Source of the DNA: Monoplex corrugatus
Taxonomy: Eukaryota > Mollusca > Gastropoda > Littorinimorpha > Ranellidae
Assembly: GCA_030674185.1 (NCBI GenBank)
Contig: CM060312.1
Location: forward strand, 4,295,240-4,359,239
Length of the DNA: 64,000 nucleotides
Direction: 5' to 3'
The notes beneath the pieces are model-generated. The model saw nothing but the letters and a program-made list of their open reading frames with translations, was not told the DNA's origin and made no database searches. Position numbers and translations under genes: made by a program. Of the stretch, positions 1 through 11,527 are shown piece after piece. How positions within the stretch are numbered: position 1 is the stretch's first letter; every line of letters begins with the position of its first letter.

Positions 1-460
1 CCAAACAAGATAGAAACAAACAGTAAAGTGCAAAAGAAAGGCAGAAGCTTGCTACATTACATTCTACTCACAGTTTGTGTGCTGATTTCCCACTTGAATG
101 TAGAAATTACTCCAATTAAGGTATCCAAACAGCATTCTGAACAAAAGTTTTGAACCACATGATCCACCACATAGCAATGTCACTTAGAGCCAATGCACTT
201 GGCCACAGCTGTAAAACTACTTCTAAATGTTGGAAATAAGGTTGGGGGATATCTCTGCACAGTTAGATGAACATGTAATGAAGATAAATCACAAAATGTG
301 TAGTAATGAACAAGTGAAAGAAAGTGACGCTGAGCTTGAAATCTGTGAACAATGAATCCACACTCCTGATTTTTTATATTGGGCATTGCCGTAAAGCAAT
401 ACACTATTTTACAAAAAAGAAAACCCTAACACACACACTATGTACACTGCTGAAAACTAT
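1..460. other. Non-coding 3' flank of the transposase
   Basis: AT-rich sequence follows the transposase stop codon on the minus strand. There is no credible reading frame and no recognisable terminal inverted repeat. It is probably the 3' part of the piggyBac element. Confidence 0.4.
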
Positions 461-1843
461 CTATTTTGAATAATCCAGCTGGGTGTGGTAGATTTCCATG
501 CAGGGATTGACGCACAAAGGCTTCACACAGTGCTTGCAGCGGAAGCGTGTCCTTTGAGCAGTATTCTTCAGCTGCTGTCTGGTTGCTCCTCTCCTCACCA
601 TTTTGGCACGACACACAATGCAGCCCAGGAAGATCTGCTTGCCATTTTTGGTGCCAATGGGTTCCATGAAGTGGCGTGCTGTGAGCCGGTTGACTTCATC
701 GCCCACTGGTGGCGGTGGTGGTAAACCCACGGGTAAGATGGCCAGGTCCTCGCACACAGAAAGGGCAAAATCCTCCAGCTGTACTGGACGCCGACGAAGT
801 CTGACCTGAAGCTTGTTGTACAGGACATGGGACTGGATCATGACCAGGGTCAGCAGATGGAAAGCTAGCTTCTTCCACCACTTCACTGTTTTTCGATGAA
901 GGGGCATGTAGGAGACCATCTGATCAGAATGATCCACTCCAGCCATATTGTTGATGTAATCAATGACTGCAGTGGGTTTCTTCTTTCTCTCTGCCCTGGA
1001 GGCTACCTCCCGCATGATAGGCCGATGGACAGTGCTGATCATGTAGACATCTCTCTTGTCCTTCCATCTCACAACAATGGTCTGGTTTCTGCGGCGGTAA
1101 TCCACATCACCCGACCTCATGGGTTGTGCGACCAGATCCTTTGGCATTCCAATGCGGTTCGCTCTTACTGTCCCAACAACACCTATATTTTGAGCAACAA
1201 GCTCATCTGCCAGTTGTGGGTTGCAGTAATAATTATCCACATATAGAATGTGGCCTCTGTCCTTCAGGTTATGCAACAGTCGCTGCAAAACATCAAAGGG
1301 CTTGTTGCTGACCCCCGGGGCATGACACATCACCTCCATGTTCCACACATATCCAGAGGACTCTCACACAGCTCATACAGCTTCATTCCCCACTTGCAGG
1401 GCTTGTCCTTCATGTAAACCCTGAAAGCTGACCGACCGCGCCAGGGGCAGAGAGCTTCATCGACGCATATGTCACATTCTGGGAGATAGACCTGTTGAAC
1501 AACTGCAAAACACAAAGGGACTTGACCTGTTCAACTAATCTTCATATTTCTTGTATATAAATGGCATGTTTATAAATTATATAGATTTTGGTGACAGAAA
1601 TAAAAAAACCCACATACATTACTGTACCATACATAACAGTGTATTATAATTATTATTATCATTTTATCATTATTGTTATCATCATCACATTTATGGGCAC
1701 CCATCTCTTCCTTCACACACACACACACACACACTCACACACACACACCACACACACAACACACACACACACACAAACACAGAGTGCACACACACAGTAA
1801 CACACACACAGTAACACACATTTGTATCTCTCTCTCTCCCTCA

Positions 1844-1929
<86 letters not shown>

Positions 1930-3053
1930 ACACACACACACACTCACACACAGGTTGACAAATGTAAACAACTACTTTTTCATCACCCACCTACCTTTCA
2001 AAACCCAATCATTTGTTCAACTACAAGAAAAAAAAGTTTTGTTTACATGTGACAAAAGAAGGCATGTCAAAGGTGTGTCTCTGATAAGAACATGAATCAT
2101 TGAAAGGCAAATACCAACTGTAATAACATTTTCTTAGTAAAATTGATCAATATGTATGCAACTGATAGAATATGGATTAGTTGTGAATGAAATAAAACAA
2201 AAGTAGAAACTGCAACATACCGTGACAAGGTGGTCAAACAGCGGGCGGATTTTATGTAGTGGGTCGTGGTCTGGCTGGCCACGGGCACATATGTAGAGTT
2301 GTCATTCAGGTGGAAGAAAATGAGGATGGAGCGGAAACGGTCTCTCTTCATCAGCTGGGGAGCAAACATTGTTCTCAGGACAGATTTCTGGCTCCAGTAA
2401 TCAACAATCTGGGGCTTCTTCACAATGCCTATGTGGATCAGGATTACCAAAAATTGTTTAATTTCAGAAACTGTCACTGCTTTCCAGGTCTTGTAGAAAG
2501 AGCATGGTGACAGATGTACATCACTCTGCTGCTTCTGAGCAATGACTTCTATGGCATACTTATTTGTTTCCTTCTTCATGTGTTTGATGAACAGTTTGTA
2601 AAAGTCTACTGGTCTGCAGTCATTCCAAGGTGGCAATTGAAGTGGGCCTTGCAGTCCAGTGTTACCAGTGAATGGAGCATGAAGAGGAAAGTTGTTCAAA
2701 CGTTTGCTCCATTCTGACATGTAGTCGTCGTCACTGTCGTCATCCCACATCTCTTGATGTTCCTCCACATTGTTGTCTTGGTCACTTTCTTGATCATCGA
2801 CTTGCATAGGCCCCCCATCATTCACAGTGCCTGCACCCACCTCTTCATCACCCTCACTTTCATCACCGTCAGTCTCTAGCAAATCGTCTTCATCAGGGAC
2901 AAACTCGTCATCTGAATCCAACAAATTATCCCTATCCTCGATAGATAATTCACCAACAACATCTAATTCATCATCAGATCCTTCAGCTTGGATGATATGG
3001 ATCGCCTCTTGCGCAGAAAACATGCGCCGGTTCCGAAGTCGCTTTGCCGCCAT
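461..3053 (-). pseudogene. piggyBac transposase, two single-base frameshifts, probable intron
   Basis: This encodes a DDE transposase that would cut and paste the element at TTAA sites. Exon 1 is 3053-2221: ATG, a very acidic N-terminus (runs of D and E), then the first part of the catalytic core ending in a DPLHKIRPLFDHLVT segment. Exon 2 is about 1491-461. The catalytic Asp triad is complete: VDEA (codon near 1461), YVDNYY (near 1237) and GVDHSDQ (near 934). The C-terminus is a Cys-rich zinc domain (CxxC, CxxC, CxxxxC, H). The donor is GT at 2220-2219. The acceptor after CAACAG (exon from 1491) keeps phase 0, and a second AG 11 bases upstream would not. The intron holds a (CA)n tract. Frameshifts lie near 2284 (one C missing in a C run) and near 1355 (inside CESP-SGYVW). 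The copy is either lightly decayed or intact with assembly indels. The family is certain; activity is unknown. Confidence 0.88.
1714..1952. repeat. (CA)n microsatellite in the transposase intron
   Basis: An imperfect CA tract of about 240 bp, with a pure run of roughly 35 dinucleotides near 1855-1923. It lies wholly inside the inferred intron of the piggyBac transposase. His/Thr- and Cys/Val-rich readings across it are artefacts of the dinucleotide. Confidence 0.97.
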
Positions 3054-3313
3054 TGTGAAAAAGTCGGTGAGTACAGCGTCGCTTACTGACTCTAGAAACT
3101 TCGTGAAAACAAAGACTGTATGATGATTAGATACGGTCTAAGGGAAGCAATCGATGCATAGATGATTATACTTTGACTTTCAGGAGTTTTCTCCCTCGAA
3201 TACCGCTCATGTTAAAATAAAAAATTGGCAAATTCAGACGGCACCTGCATGCCGTCACGATTACGACAACGAACAAACGTGCGGTAGCCGACTGCCGTCA
3301 AGACGGCATTGAG

Positions 3314-4590
3314 TTAACATGTGGGGTTTGGGTTGACGTCACTGTGATAGGTATGTGACAGACATGTACCTTGTTAACATGTGGGGTTTGGGTTGACATC
3401 ACTGTGATAGGTATGTGACAGACATGTACCTTGTTAACATGTAGGGTTTGGGTTGATGTCACTGTGATAGGTATGTGACAGACATGTGCCTTGTTAACAT
3501 GTGGGGTTTGGGTTGACGTCACTGTGATAGGTATGTGACAGACATGTACCTTGTTAACATGTGGGGTTTGGGTTGACGTCACTGTGATAGGTACGTGACA
3601 GACATGTACCTTGTTAACGTGTGGGGTTTGGGTTGACGTCACTGTGATAGGTACGTGACAGACATGTACCTTGTTAACATGTGGGGTTTGGGTTGACGTC
3701 ACTGTGATAGGTACGTGACGGACATGTACCTTGTTAACATGTGGGGTTTGGGTTGACGTCACTGTGATAGGTACGTGACAGACATGTACCTTGTTAACAT
3801 GTGGGGTTTGGGTTGACGTCACTGTGATAGGTACGTGACAGATATGTACCTTGTTAACATGTGGGGTTTGGGTTGACGTCACTGTGATAGGTACGTGACG
3901 GACATGTGCCTTGTTAACATGTGGGGTTTGGGTTGACGTCACTGTGATAGGTACGTGACAGACATGTACCTTGTTAACATGTGGGGTTTGGGTTGACGTC
4001 ACTGTGATAGGTACGTGACGGACATGTGCCTTGTTAACATGTGGGGTTTGGGTTGACGTCACTGTGATAGGTATGTGACAGACATGTACCTTGTTAACAT
4101 GTGGGGTTTGGGTTGACATCACTGTGATAGGTATTTGACAGACATGTACCTTGTTAACATGTAGGGTTTGGGTTGATGTCACTGTGATAGGTATGTGACA
4201 GACATGTGCCTTGTTAACATGTGGGGTTTGGGTTGACGTCACTGTGATAGGTACGTGACAGACATGTACCTTGTTAACATGTGGGGTTTGGGTTGACGTC
4301 ACTGTGATAGGTACGTGACAGACATGTACCTTGTTAACGTGTGGGGTTTGGGTTGACGTCACTGTGATAGGTACGTGACGGACATGTACCTTGTTAACAT
4401 GTGGGGTTTGGGTTGACGTCACTGTGATAGGTACGTGACGGACATGTGCCTTGTTAACATGTGGGGTTTGGGTTGACGTCACTGTGATAGGTACGTGACA
4501 GACATGTACCTTGTTAACATGTGGGGTTTGGGTTTCAAGTGTTTGACGTCACTGTGATAGGTATGTGACATACAGTTGTTACCATGTGTT
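3314..4590. repeat. 60-bp minisatellite, 20 full units, each with TTAA, most with TGACGTCA
   Basis: Twenty exact 60-bp periods run from the TTAA at 3314 to 4513, followed by one or two degenerate units to about 4590. Most units contain the perfect palindrome TGACGTCA, the consensus CRE/ATF site; a few carry TGACATCA or TGATGTCA variants. The variant pair at 3374/3434 recurs 720 bp later (4094/4154), so a 12-unit block was duplicated. Because 60 is a multiple of 3, the minus strand stays open for 394 codons as a 20-residue repeat. There is no sign that it is translated. Confidence 0.97.
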
Positions 4591-4840
4591 TTGGGTTTCA
4601 AGTGTTTGAACAATTTCACTTCTTCATCCATCACCAAAAATGCTGTAGGGAATTGGCGGATGGGGTGAAGGGTTAACGTAATTGTTTCATGTCTGTTATA
4701 GCTGTCAGTTATGTGGTGGTTGTGTTGATGTTTTGTCATGTTATCTCTGGTGCATTCATTATATTTTCATATTTGTTGATAATTTTAGATGCCTGGAAAT
4801 GTGTCTTTGAATTAGTTATAAATCTTGATGTAGAAAGCTG

Positions 4841-4885
<45 letters not shown>

Positions 4886-4906
4886 TATATACATAATATA
4901 TATACA
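4841..4906. repeat. (TA)n microsatellite
   Basis: AT dinucleotide tract with TG/CA interruptions. Confidence 0.95.
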
Positions 4907-4996
4907 TCTCTCAAATGTTGGTGTCATATATGATGACAGAAAACTGGAAGTAGAACCTTGCCCTTATAGTGTGTGTGTTTGTCTGTTTGCTTGGGT

Positions 4997-5000
<4 letters not shown>

Positions 5001-5090
<90 letters not shown>
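5001..5090. repeat. (TG)45 microsatellite
   Basis: Uninterrupted TG dinucleotides over 90 bp. Confidence 0.98.
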
Positions 5091-5091
<1 letters not shown>

Positions 5092-5149
5092 ACTGGTGTC
5101 ATTTTTATCGAACTTGAACCTTGTTTGGACTAAAAGGAGTCATTATATT

Positions 5150-5856
5150 GTTTTGGACCTTGTGGAGGACTGTGGACCTTGTGGAGGTCAATCAACCTTG
5201 TGGAGGTCAAGTAGGATGGAGGTCAAGTAAGAGTTATTTTATTGTTTTGGACCTTGTGGAGGATTGTGAAGCTTGTTGAGGACTGTGAACCTTGTGGAGG
5301 TCAGTGAACGTTGTGGAGGTCAGTTATGAGTCATTTTATTGTTTTGGACCTTGTGGATGTCTGTGGACATTGTGGAGGTCAGAAAGGGGTCATCTGTATC
5401 AGGTTTTGGACCTTGTGGAGGTCAGAAAGGAGTCATCTGTATCAGGTTTTGGACATTGTGGAGGTCAGAAAGGAGTCATCTGTATCAGGTTTTGGACCTT
5501 GTGGAGGTCAGAAAGGAGTCATCTGTATCAGGTTTTGGACCTTGTGGAGGTCAGAAAGGGGTCATCTGTATCAGGTTTTGGACCTTGTGGAGGTCAGAAA
5601 GGGGTCATCTGTATCAGGTTTTGGACCTTGTGGAGGTCAGAAAGGGGTCATCTGTATCAGGTTTTGGACCTTGTGGAGGTCAGAAAGGGGTCATCTGTAT
5701 CAGGTTTTGGACCTTGTGGAGGTCAGAAAGGGGTCATCTGTATCAGGTTTTGGACCATGTGGAGGTCAGAAAAGAGTCACCTGTATCAGGCTTTGGACCT
5801 TGTGGAGGTCAGAAAGGAGTCACCTGTATCAGGTTTTGGACCTTGTGGAGATCTAA
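5150..5856. repeat. 43-bp minisatellite
   Basis: The core is about 11 units of 43 bp (5383-5850) containing CCTTGTGGAGGTCAG and TCTGTATCAGG. Shorter, diverged units based on CTTGTGGAGGTCA lie upstream (5150-5380). All three forward frames are open across the core because the unit has no stop in any frame. The resulting 180-203 residue readings are not taken as genes. Confidence 0.95.
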
Positions 5857-6616
5857 CTCTAGTGACAGATTGGCAGATCACATTGTGGAGGCAATTCTGA
5901 TCTTTTTTCCTTCCTTTGTATCTTTGGAAGCATCTGTCTTAAAAGTGTAAATAATTTTGAAATTGAAACCTTACAGCTATGTGTCCTTAAGGGGCTGGCT
6001 TGCCTTGTCTTGTTGTATCCCATATTATAACAGTGATCCGATTATGCTGTCATCTCACTGGGCTAGTGGTGGTTTGCTTATGATATTACACTTTGCTGTC
6101 AGAGACTGTTTGATCTGTGGAAAACATTATGAAGGCATCAAAAGCTAACCAACCTGAACAGTTGGTGTGGACTCTGAGTATACATGTATATCCTTCATTC
6201 ATCAGCTATAGTAAATATTGTACTAGTCTAAGTAAAAAGTTTTCTCATATCTCTGAGGTCGAAGGGGAGTGAGGTGGCAGAGACCTCAACTTTTGTTGGG
6301 GCCAGCTTCATGAGAGTGGTGCCCATCTCCTCAATGGCTGCTTTACAACAACAACAAAAGTTTGGTGGATTGTAAGCTGCATGCACATAGTTTTTGTAGC
6401 GTTGGATGCATTGTTGTGCTGTTACATTGGACAGTTGGAAACTATACTTAAGCGCCAACCATGCTGTGTGCTAGTCTGTATTCTCAGACTATGATGATAA
6501 TTTTTGTTATGGTTGTTATGTTCTTTTTGTTGTACTTGTTAACTCTTGTTGTCAATGTCTGTTGTTGAATATTGTTACTGTTGTCAACATCATTGTCTGT
6601 GTTTGACCCTGTGTAG
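5857..6616. other. Unique sequence upstream of first visible exon, probable intron
   Basis: Non-repetitive sequence with short random frames only. It ends in a pyrimidine/T-rich stretch and the AG at 6615-6616. No promoter, signal-peptide exon or start exon could be supported. Confidence 0.4.
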
Positions 6617-6766
6617 TAACGGAGGAGGGCCAGCACAAGTCAGACATGGAGGTGCAGCACGGTAGCTTCGGCATGGGTTTGGGGGCTGACGGTGACTTGC
6701 TCAGCTCCCAAAACCCACACAGTTGGGAGGCAAACTTTGTGGAAGCCTCTGTTAATCGTTCACATG
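6617..6766 (+). CDS. Internal exon of PPxY-tailed single-pass membrane protein (ectodomain segment)
   Basis: A 150-bp exon bounded by AG (6615-6616) and GT (6767-6768). It enters with a 2-base partial codon and leaves with 1 base, the same phase at which the next two exons join. It encodes about 49 residues beginning TEEGQHKSDMEVQHG and ending VNRSH, with an N-R-S glycosylation sequon near the end. That fits an extracellular juxtamembrane stretch just before the transmembrane exon. The last base (G) plus AC from the exon at 17068 makes an Asp codon. I do not recognise the family. An extra phase-compatible exon in the 10.3 kb intron cannot be excluded. The upstream coding exons, including any signal peptide, were not found. 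Confidence 0.65.
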
Positions 6767-7049
6767 GTAATAATCACAGCTCCTGACTCTCTCACTGTCT
6801 GTCCTTTTCGCAGTGCCATATGGTTCACTAACACTTCAAAGGGTTTCCCTACAGTTGTAGCTATAGCCGTAGTTGGGTCCAACTTTTCTAAACCATCATT
6901 TTAAGTACATAGGGTCATCTTTTTACAGATAATCATAATTCATTATGTGTGTAAGAGAGTTAGGAAAACATCAGAGATGTGTTGAAAAATAACACAACAC
7001 AGAATATTTTCATAACTCCTTGAAAATGTGGCTTAGATGTTTATGTAAG

Positions 7050-9335
7050 ACACAAAGACTGTTTCGAAGGTTGACAAAGACAGTTTTGAAGTTGGACAAA
7101 GACAGTTTAGAAGTTGGACAAAGACAGTTTAGAAGTTGGACAAAGACAGTTTAGAAGTTGGACAAAGACAGTTTAGAAGTTGGACAAAGACAGTTTAGAA
7201 GTTGGACAAAGACAGTTTAGAAGTTGGACAAAGACAGTTTAGAGGTAAGAGAAAGTTTGGAAGTTGGACAAAGGAAGTTTAGAAGTTGGACAAAGTTTGG
7301 AAGTTGGACAAAAAAGTTTAGAAGTTGAACAGAGACGGTTTAGATGTTGGACAAAGTTTGGAAGTTGGACAAAAAAGTTTAGAAGTTGGACAGAGACGGT
7401 TTAGATGTTGGACAAAGTTTGGAAGTTGGACAAAGGCAGTTTAGAACTTGGACAAAGTTTGAAGTTGGACAAAGGCAGTTTAGAAGTTGGACAAAGTTTG
7501 GAAGTTGGACAAAGACAGTTTAGAAGTTGGACAAAGTTTAGAAGTTGGACAAAGACAGTTTAGAAGTTGGACAAAGTTTAGAAGTTGGACAAAGGCAGTT
7601 TAGAATGGTGACAAGACAGTTTGGAAGTTTGTACAAAGCATTTTAGAAGTTTGACAAAGACAGCTTAGAAGTGGACAAAGACAGTTTAGAAGTTTGACAG
7701 ACAGTGTAGAAGTTTGACAAAGACAGTTTAGAAGTTTGACAGAGATGGTTTAGAAGTTTGACAAAGACAGTGTAGAAGTTTGACAGACAGCTTAGAAGTT
7801 TGACAAAGACAGTTTAGAAGTTTGACAGACAGCTTAGAAGTTTGACAGACAGTGTAGAAGTTTGACAGAGATGGTTTAGAAGTTTGACAGACAGTTTAGA
7901 AGTTTGACAGACAGCTTAGAAGTTTGACAGACGGTTTAGAAGTTTGACAGACGGTTTAGCAGACAGTTTAGAAGTTTGACAGACAGTTTAGAAGTTTGAC
8001 AGACAGTTTAGAAGTTTGACAGACAGTGTAGAAGTTTGACAGACAGTGTAGAAGTTTGACAGACAGTGTAGAAGTTTGACAGACAGTGTAGAAGTTTGAC
8101 AGACAGTGTAGAAGTTTGACAGAGACGGTTTAGAAGTTTGACAGACAGTTTATTTTGACAGAGAGTTTAGAAGTTTGACAGACAGTTTAGAAGTTTGACA
8201 GACAGTGTAGAAGTTTGACAGACAGTTTAGAAGTTTGACAGACAGTGTAGAAGTTTGACAGACAGTGTAGAAGTTTGACAGACAGTGTAGAAGTTTGACA
8301 GAGACGGTTTAGAAGTTTGACAGACAGTTTATTTTGACAGAGAGTTTAGAAGTTTGACAGACAGTGTAGAATGGTGGCAAAGACATTTTAGAATGGTGAC
8401 AAAGACAGTTTGGAAGTTTATACAAAACATTTTAGAAGTTTGACAAAAGCAGTTTAGAAGTTTGACAAAGAAAGGACACAATATTAGAAGTTTGACAGAG
8501 ACAATTTGGACTCGTGACAAAGACAGTTTAGAAGTTTGACAAAGAAAGGACACACTAGTACTAGTAGTAGAAGTTTGGCAGAGACAATTTGGACTCGTGA
8601 CAAAGACAGTTTAGAAGTTTGACAAAGAAAGGACACACTAGTAGAATTTTGACAGAGACAATTTGGACTTATGACAAAGACAGTTTAGAAGTTTGACAAA
8701 GAAAAGACACACTAGTAGAATTTTGACAGAGACAATTTGGACTCATGACAAAGACAGTTTAGAAGTTTGACAAAGAAAGGACACACAAGTAGAATTTTGA
8801 CAGAGACAATTTGGACTCATGACAAAGACAGTTTAGAAGTTTGACAAAGAAAGGACACACTAGTAGAATTTTGACAGAGACAATTTGGACTCATGACAAA
8901 GACAGTTTAGAAGTTTGACTAAGAAAGGACACATTATAATTATTAGAAGTTTGACAAAGACAGTTTAGATTGATGACAAAGACAGTTTAGACTAATGACA
9001 AAGACAGTTTAGAAGTTTGACAAAGTAAGTACCAGTTTAGACTAATGACAAAGACAGTTTAGAAGTTTGACAAAGTAAGTACCAGTTTAGACTAATGACA
9101 AAGACAGTTTAGAAGTTTGACAAAGTAAGTACCAGTTTAGACTAATGACAAAGACAGTTTAGAAGTTTGACAAAGTAAGTACCAGTTTAGACTAATGACA
9201 AAGACAGTTTAGAAGTTTGACAAAGTAAGTACCAGTTTAGACTAATGACAAAGACAGTTTAGAAGTTTGACAAAGTAAGTACCAGTTTAGACTAATGACA
9301 AAGACAGTTTAGAAGTTTGACAAAGTAAGTACACA
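7050..9335. repeat. Complex minisatellite array based on GACAGTTTAGAAGTTTGACA
   Basis: About 2.3 kb built from one core, (G)ACAGTTTAGAAGTTxGACA, in successive regimes. First come 22-bp units with AAAGACAGTTTAGAAGTTGG (7080-7250). Then mixed 18-38 bp units, then 20-bp units with TTTGACAGACAG (about 7700-8370). Next are higher-order units of about 70-75 bp with GACACACTAGTAG (8460-8940), and finally near-identical 52-bp units with AAGTACCAGTTTAGACTAATG (8990-9330). Homogeneity rises toward the right, so the newest expansion is probably there. Confidence 0.95.
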
Positions 9336-9537
9336 ATATCATTATATAGTATTTTTCGGGAGATGGAACCATTCATTTTCTCAGTTTTTCCCCTGTGCAA
9401 AACTGAAGATCAGTTAGGGTTTAGTAATGCTGGCAGGTTCCTAACACTAGCTGGAATATAAAATGTTTTTTCCTTGAACAGTTTGTTTGCCTTGGGAGCA
9501 AATGGACCTCTTGAGATACAAGCAGCTGTTAACATAA

Positions 9538-10308
9538 AATACTGTAAGGCCTGGATAGCATAGAAGTATAGTTGAGAGCTCCCAGTGTTCAAGCTGAGTA
9601 CTGTAAGGCCTGGATAGCATAGAAGTATAGTTGAGAGCTCCCAGTGTTCAAGCTGAGTACTGTAAGGCCTGGATAGCATAGAAGTATAGTTGAGAGCTCC
9701 CAGTGTTCAAGCTGAGTACTGTAAGGCCTGGATAGCATAGAAGTATAGTTGAGAGCTCCCAGTGTTCAAACTGAGTACTGTAAGGCCTGGATAGCATAGA
9801 AGTATAGTTGAGAGCTCCCAGTGTTCAAGCTGAGTACTGTAAGGCCTGGATAGCATAGAAGTATAGTTGAGAGCTCCCAGTGTTCAAGCTGAGTACTGTA
9901 AGGCCTGGATAGCATAGAAGTATAGTTGAGAGCTCCCAGTGTTCAAGCTGAGTACTGTAAGGCCTGGATAGCATAGAAGTATAGTTGAGAGCTCCCAGTG
10001 TTCAAGCTGAGTACTGTAAGGCCTGGATAGCATAGAAGTATAGTTGAGAGCTCCCAGTGTTCAAGCTGAGTACTGTAAGGCCTGGATAGCATAGAAGTAT
10101 AGTTGAGAGCTCCCAGTGTTCAAGCTGAGTACTGTAAGGCCTGGATAGCATAGAAGTATAGTTGAGAGCTCCCAGTGTTCAAGCTGAGTACTGTAAGGCC
10201 TGGATAGCATAGAAGTATAGTTGAGAGCTCCCAGTGTTCAAGCTGAGTACTGTAAGGCCTGGATAGCATAGAAGTATAGTTGAGAGCTCCCAGTGTTCAA
10301 GCTGAGTA
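9538..10308. repeat. 59-bp minisatellite, 13 nearly identical units
   Basis: The 59-bp unit contains AAGGCCTGGATAGCATAG and GAGAGCTCCCAGTG. Thirteen units are virtually identical; one A/G change is visible near 9770. This implies recent expansion or strong homogenisation. Confidence 0.97.
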
Positions 10309-11123
10309 CACAAGCATTGTTGTCAACCTCATATGTCAGGCATTTTTGACGTAGCATGTATGGTTTCATGTAAGCGCAGTGATGTCATATTAAGCAGACT
10401 GACGACACGGATGTCAAAATATTGTATGTAGTCTTTAGTTGATCCAGCTGTGAATGGATACCTGATCTTCTTCAGTTTTTGGGAAAGTGGGATATTGCAG
10501 TCAGGTAACAAGTAGACATGCATTATTGAATAAGCTGAAGTTTGTTTTCAAATGTGGGAAACCCTTTATGTTAAACTGCATAGCTTCAGACTTGGCTGTT
10601 TTTCTGTCATCATGATCATGATTTTCTTCCTTGTGTAAGGTGTGGAGCAATGTGATCATTGTGTGAAGATGAACAGAGCATTGCTTGTTGGACTTTCTGG
10701 GGTTGTTGCGTAGGGCTGAAGACGAAGGCTTTTGTCCCTATACATACTGTTTGTCCTTGTACATCTTTGTCCATGTACATACTGTTAGTTTGGGGCTTTT
10801 TTCTGTTAGGGCACAGACACACGTAGCATGGTAGTACCAATATTGTCAGTATCTGTTGTACTGTTGGCATGTGTCTTTTGTTTTAGCAGTTTTATGCGGC
10901 CATTTCTTTGGTATTGCTCATCTGCTTTTGGGTGCTGTTCACTAGAACTGTGGTAGAGTTCTGCATGACTGCCTTCAAACAGCACACATATATTTGTGTT
11001 TCATTCTGTCACCTTGTCCACCAACTTTCTGCAGTTTGCTGGTTAGAGAAAGGGAGTGAAAGGGTTCATGTAGTCAGGCTTCTGGAATAACTGCTGAAAG
11101 ACGGCAGAATGAAAGGAGTAGTC

Positions 11124-11125
<2 letters not shown>
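10309..11125. other. Unique intronic sequence, nothing recognised
   Basis: Non-repetitive. Only short random frames on both strands, with no coding bias or homology I recognise. Confidence 0.4.

Positions 11126-11160
<35 letters not shown>
11126..11160. repeat. (TG)17 microsatellite
   Basis: Pure TG run, directly followed by the 33-bp array. Confidence 0.95.
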
Positions 11161-11163
<3 letters not shown>

Positions 11164-11164
11164 C

Positions 11165-11527
11165 AATCAGGATGGTAGCTGATAAAAATTAACTTGACTG
11201 GTATGTAGTAGCTGATAGAAATTAACTTGACTGGTATGTAGTAGCTGATAAAAATTAACTTGACTGGTATGTGGTAGCTGACAGAAATTAACTTGACTGG
11301 TATGTAGTAGCTGATAGAAATTAACTTGACTGGTATGTGATAGCTGACAGAAATTAACTTTACTAGCGTGTGGTAGCTGACAGAAATTGACTGGTATGTG
11401 GTAGCTGATAGAAATTAACTTGACTGGTATGTGGTAGCTGACAGAAATTAACCTGACTGGTATGTGGTAGCTGATAGAAATTAACCTGACTGGTATATGG
11501 TAGCTGACAGAAATTAACCTGACTGGT
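11165..11527. repeat. 33-bp minisatellite, about 11 units, TTAA in most units
   Basis: The unit contains GTAGCTGATAGAAATTAAC and TTGACTGGTATG. One unit near 11385 has lost the AATTAACT stretch. The minus-strand frame across it is an artefact of a period divisible by 3. Confidence 0.95.

Larger units (their letters stand above)
1..3313 (-). mobile_element. piggyBac-superfamily DNA transposon, left end outside window
   Basis: The element carries the transposase described separately (461-3053, minus strand). The right boundary is placed at 3313, because non-satellite sequence stops there exactly at a TTAA (3314-3317) that is also an internal base quartet of every unit of the adjoining 60-bp minisatellite. 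Just inside this end lie a short palindrome (TGCCGTC-AA-GACGGCA, 3293-3308) and another GCCGTC copy near 3250, like the subterminal inverted repeats of piggyBac elements. No matching left terminus was found in 1-460, so that end probably lies before the window. TTAA targeting and TTAA duplication are established for this superfamily. The exact right end is inferred from the junction. Confidence 0.7.

Noticed and set aside
3298..4482. 394-codon minus-strand frame
   Set aside because: It is only the 60-bp satellite read in a frame kept open because 60 is divisible by 3. There is no start context or flanking coding sequence.
6228..6458. 76-codon minus-strand frame upstream of the first exon
   Set aside because: No domain and low coding character; opposite strand to the gene.
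9538..10308. CRISPR-like regular direct repeats
   Set aside because: The 59-bp units are contiguous without unique spacers, and the surrounding DNA is eukaryotic.
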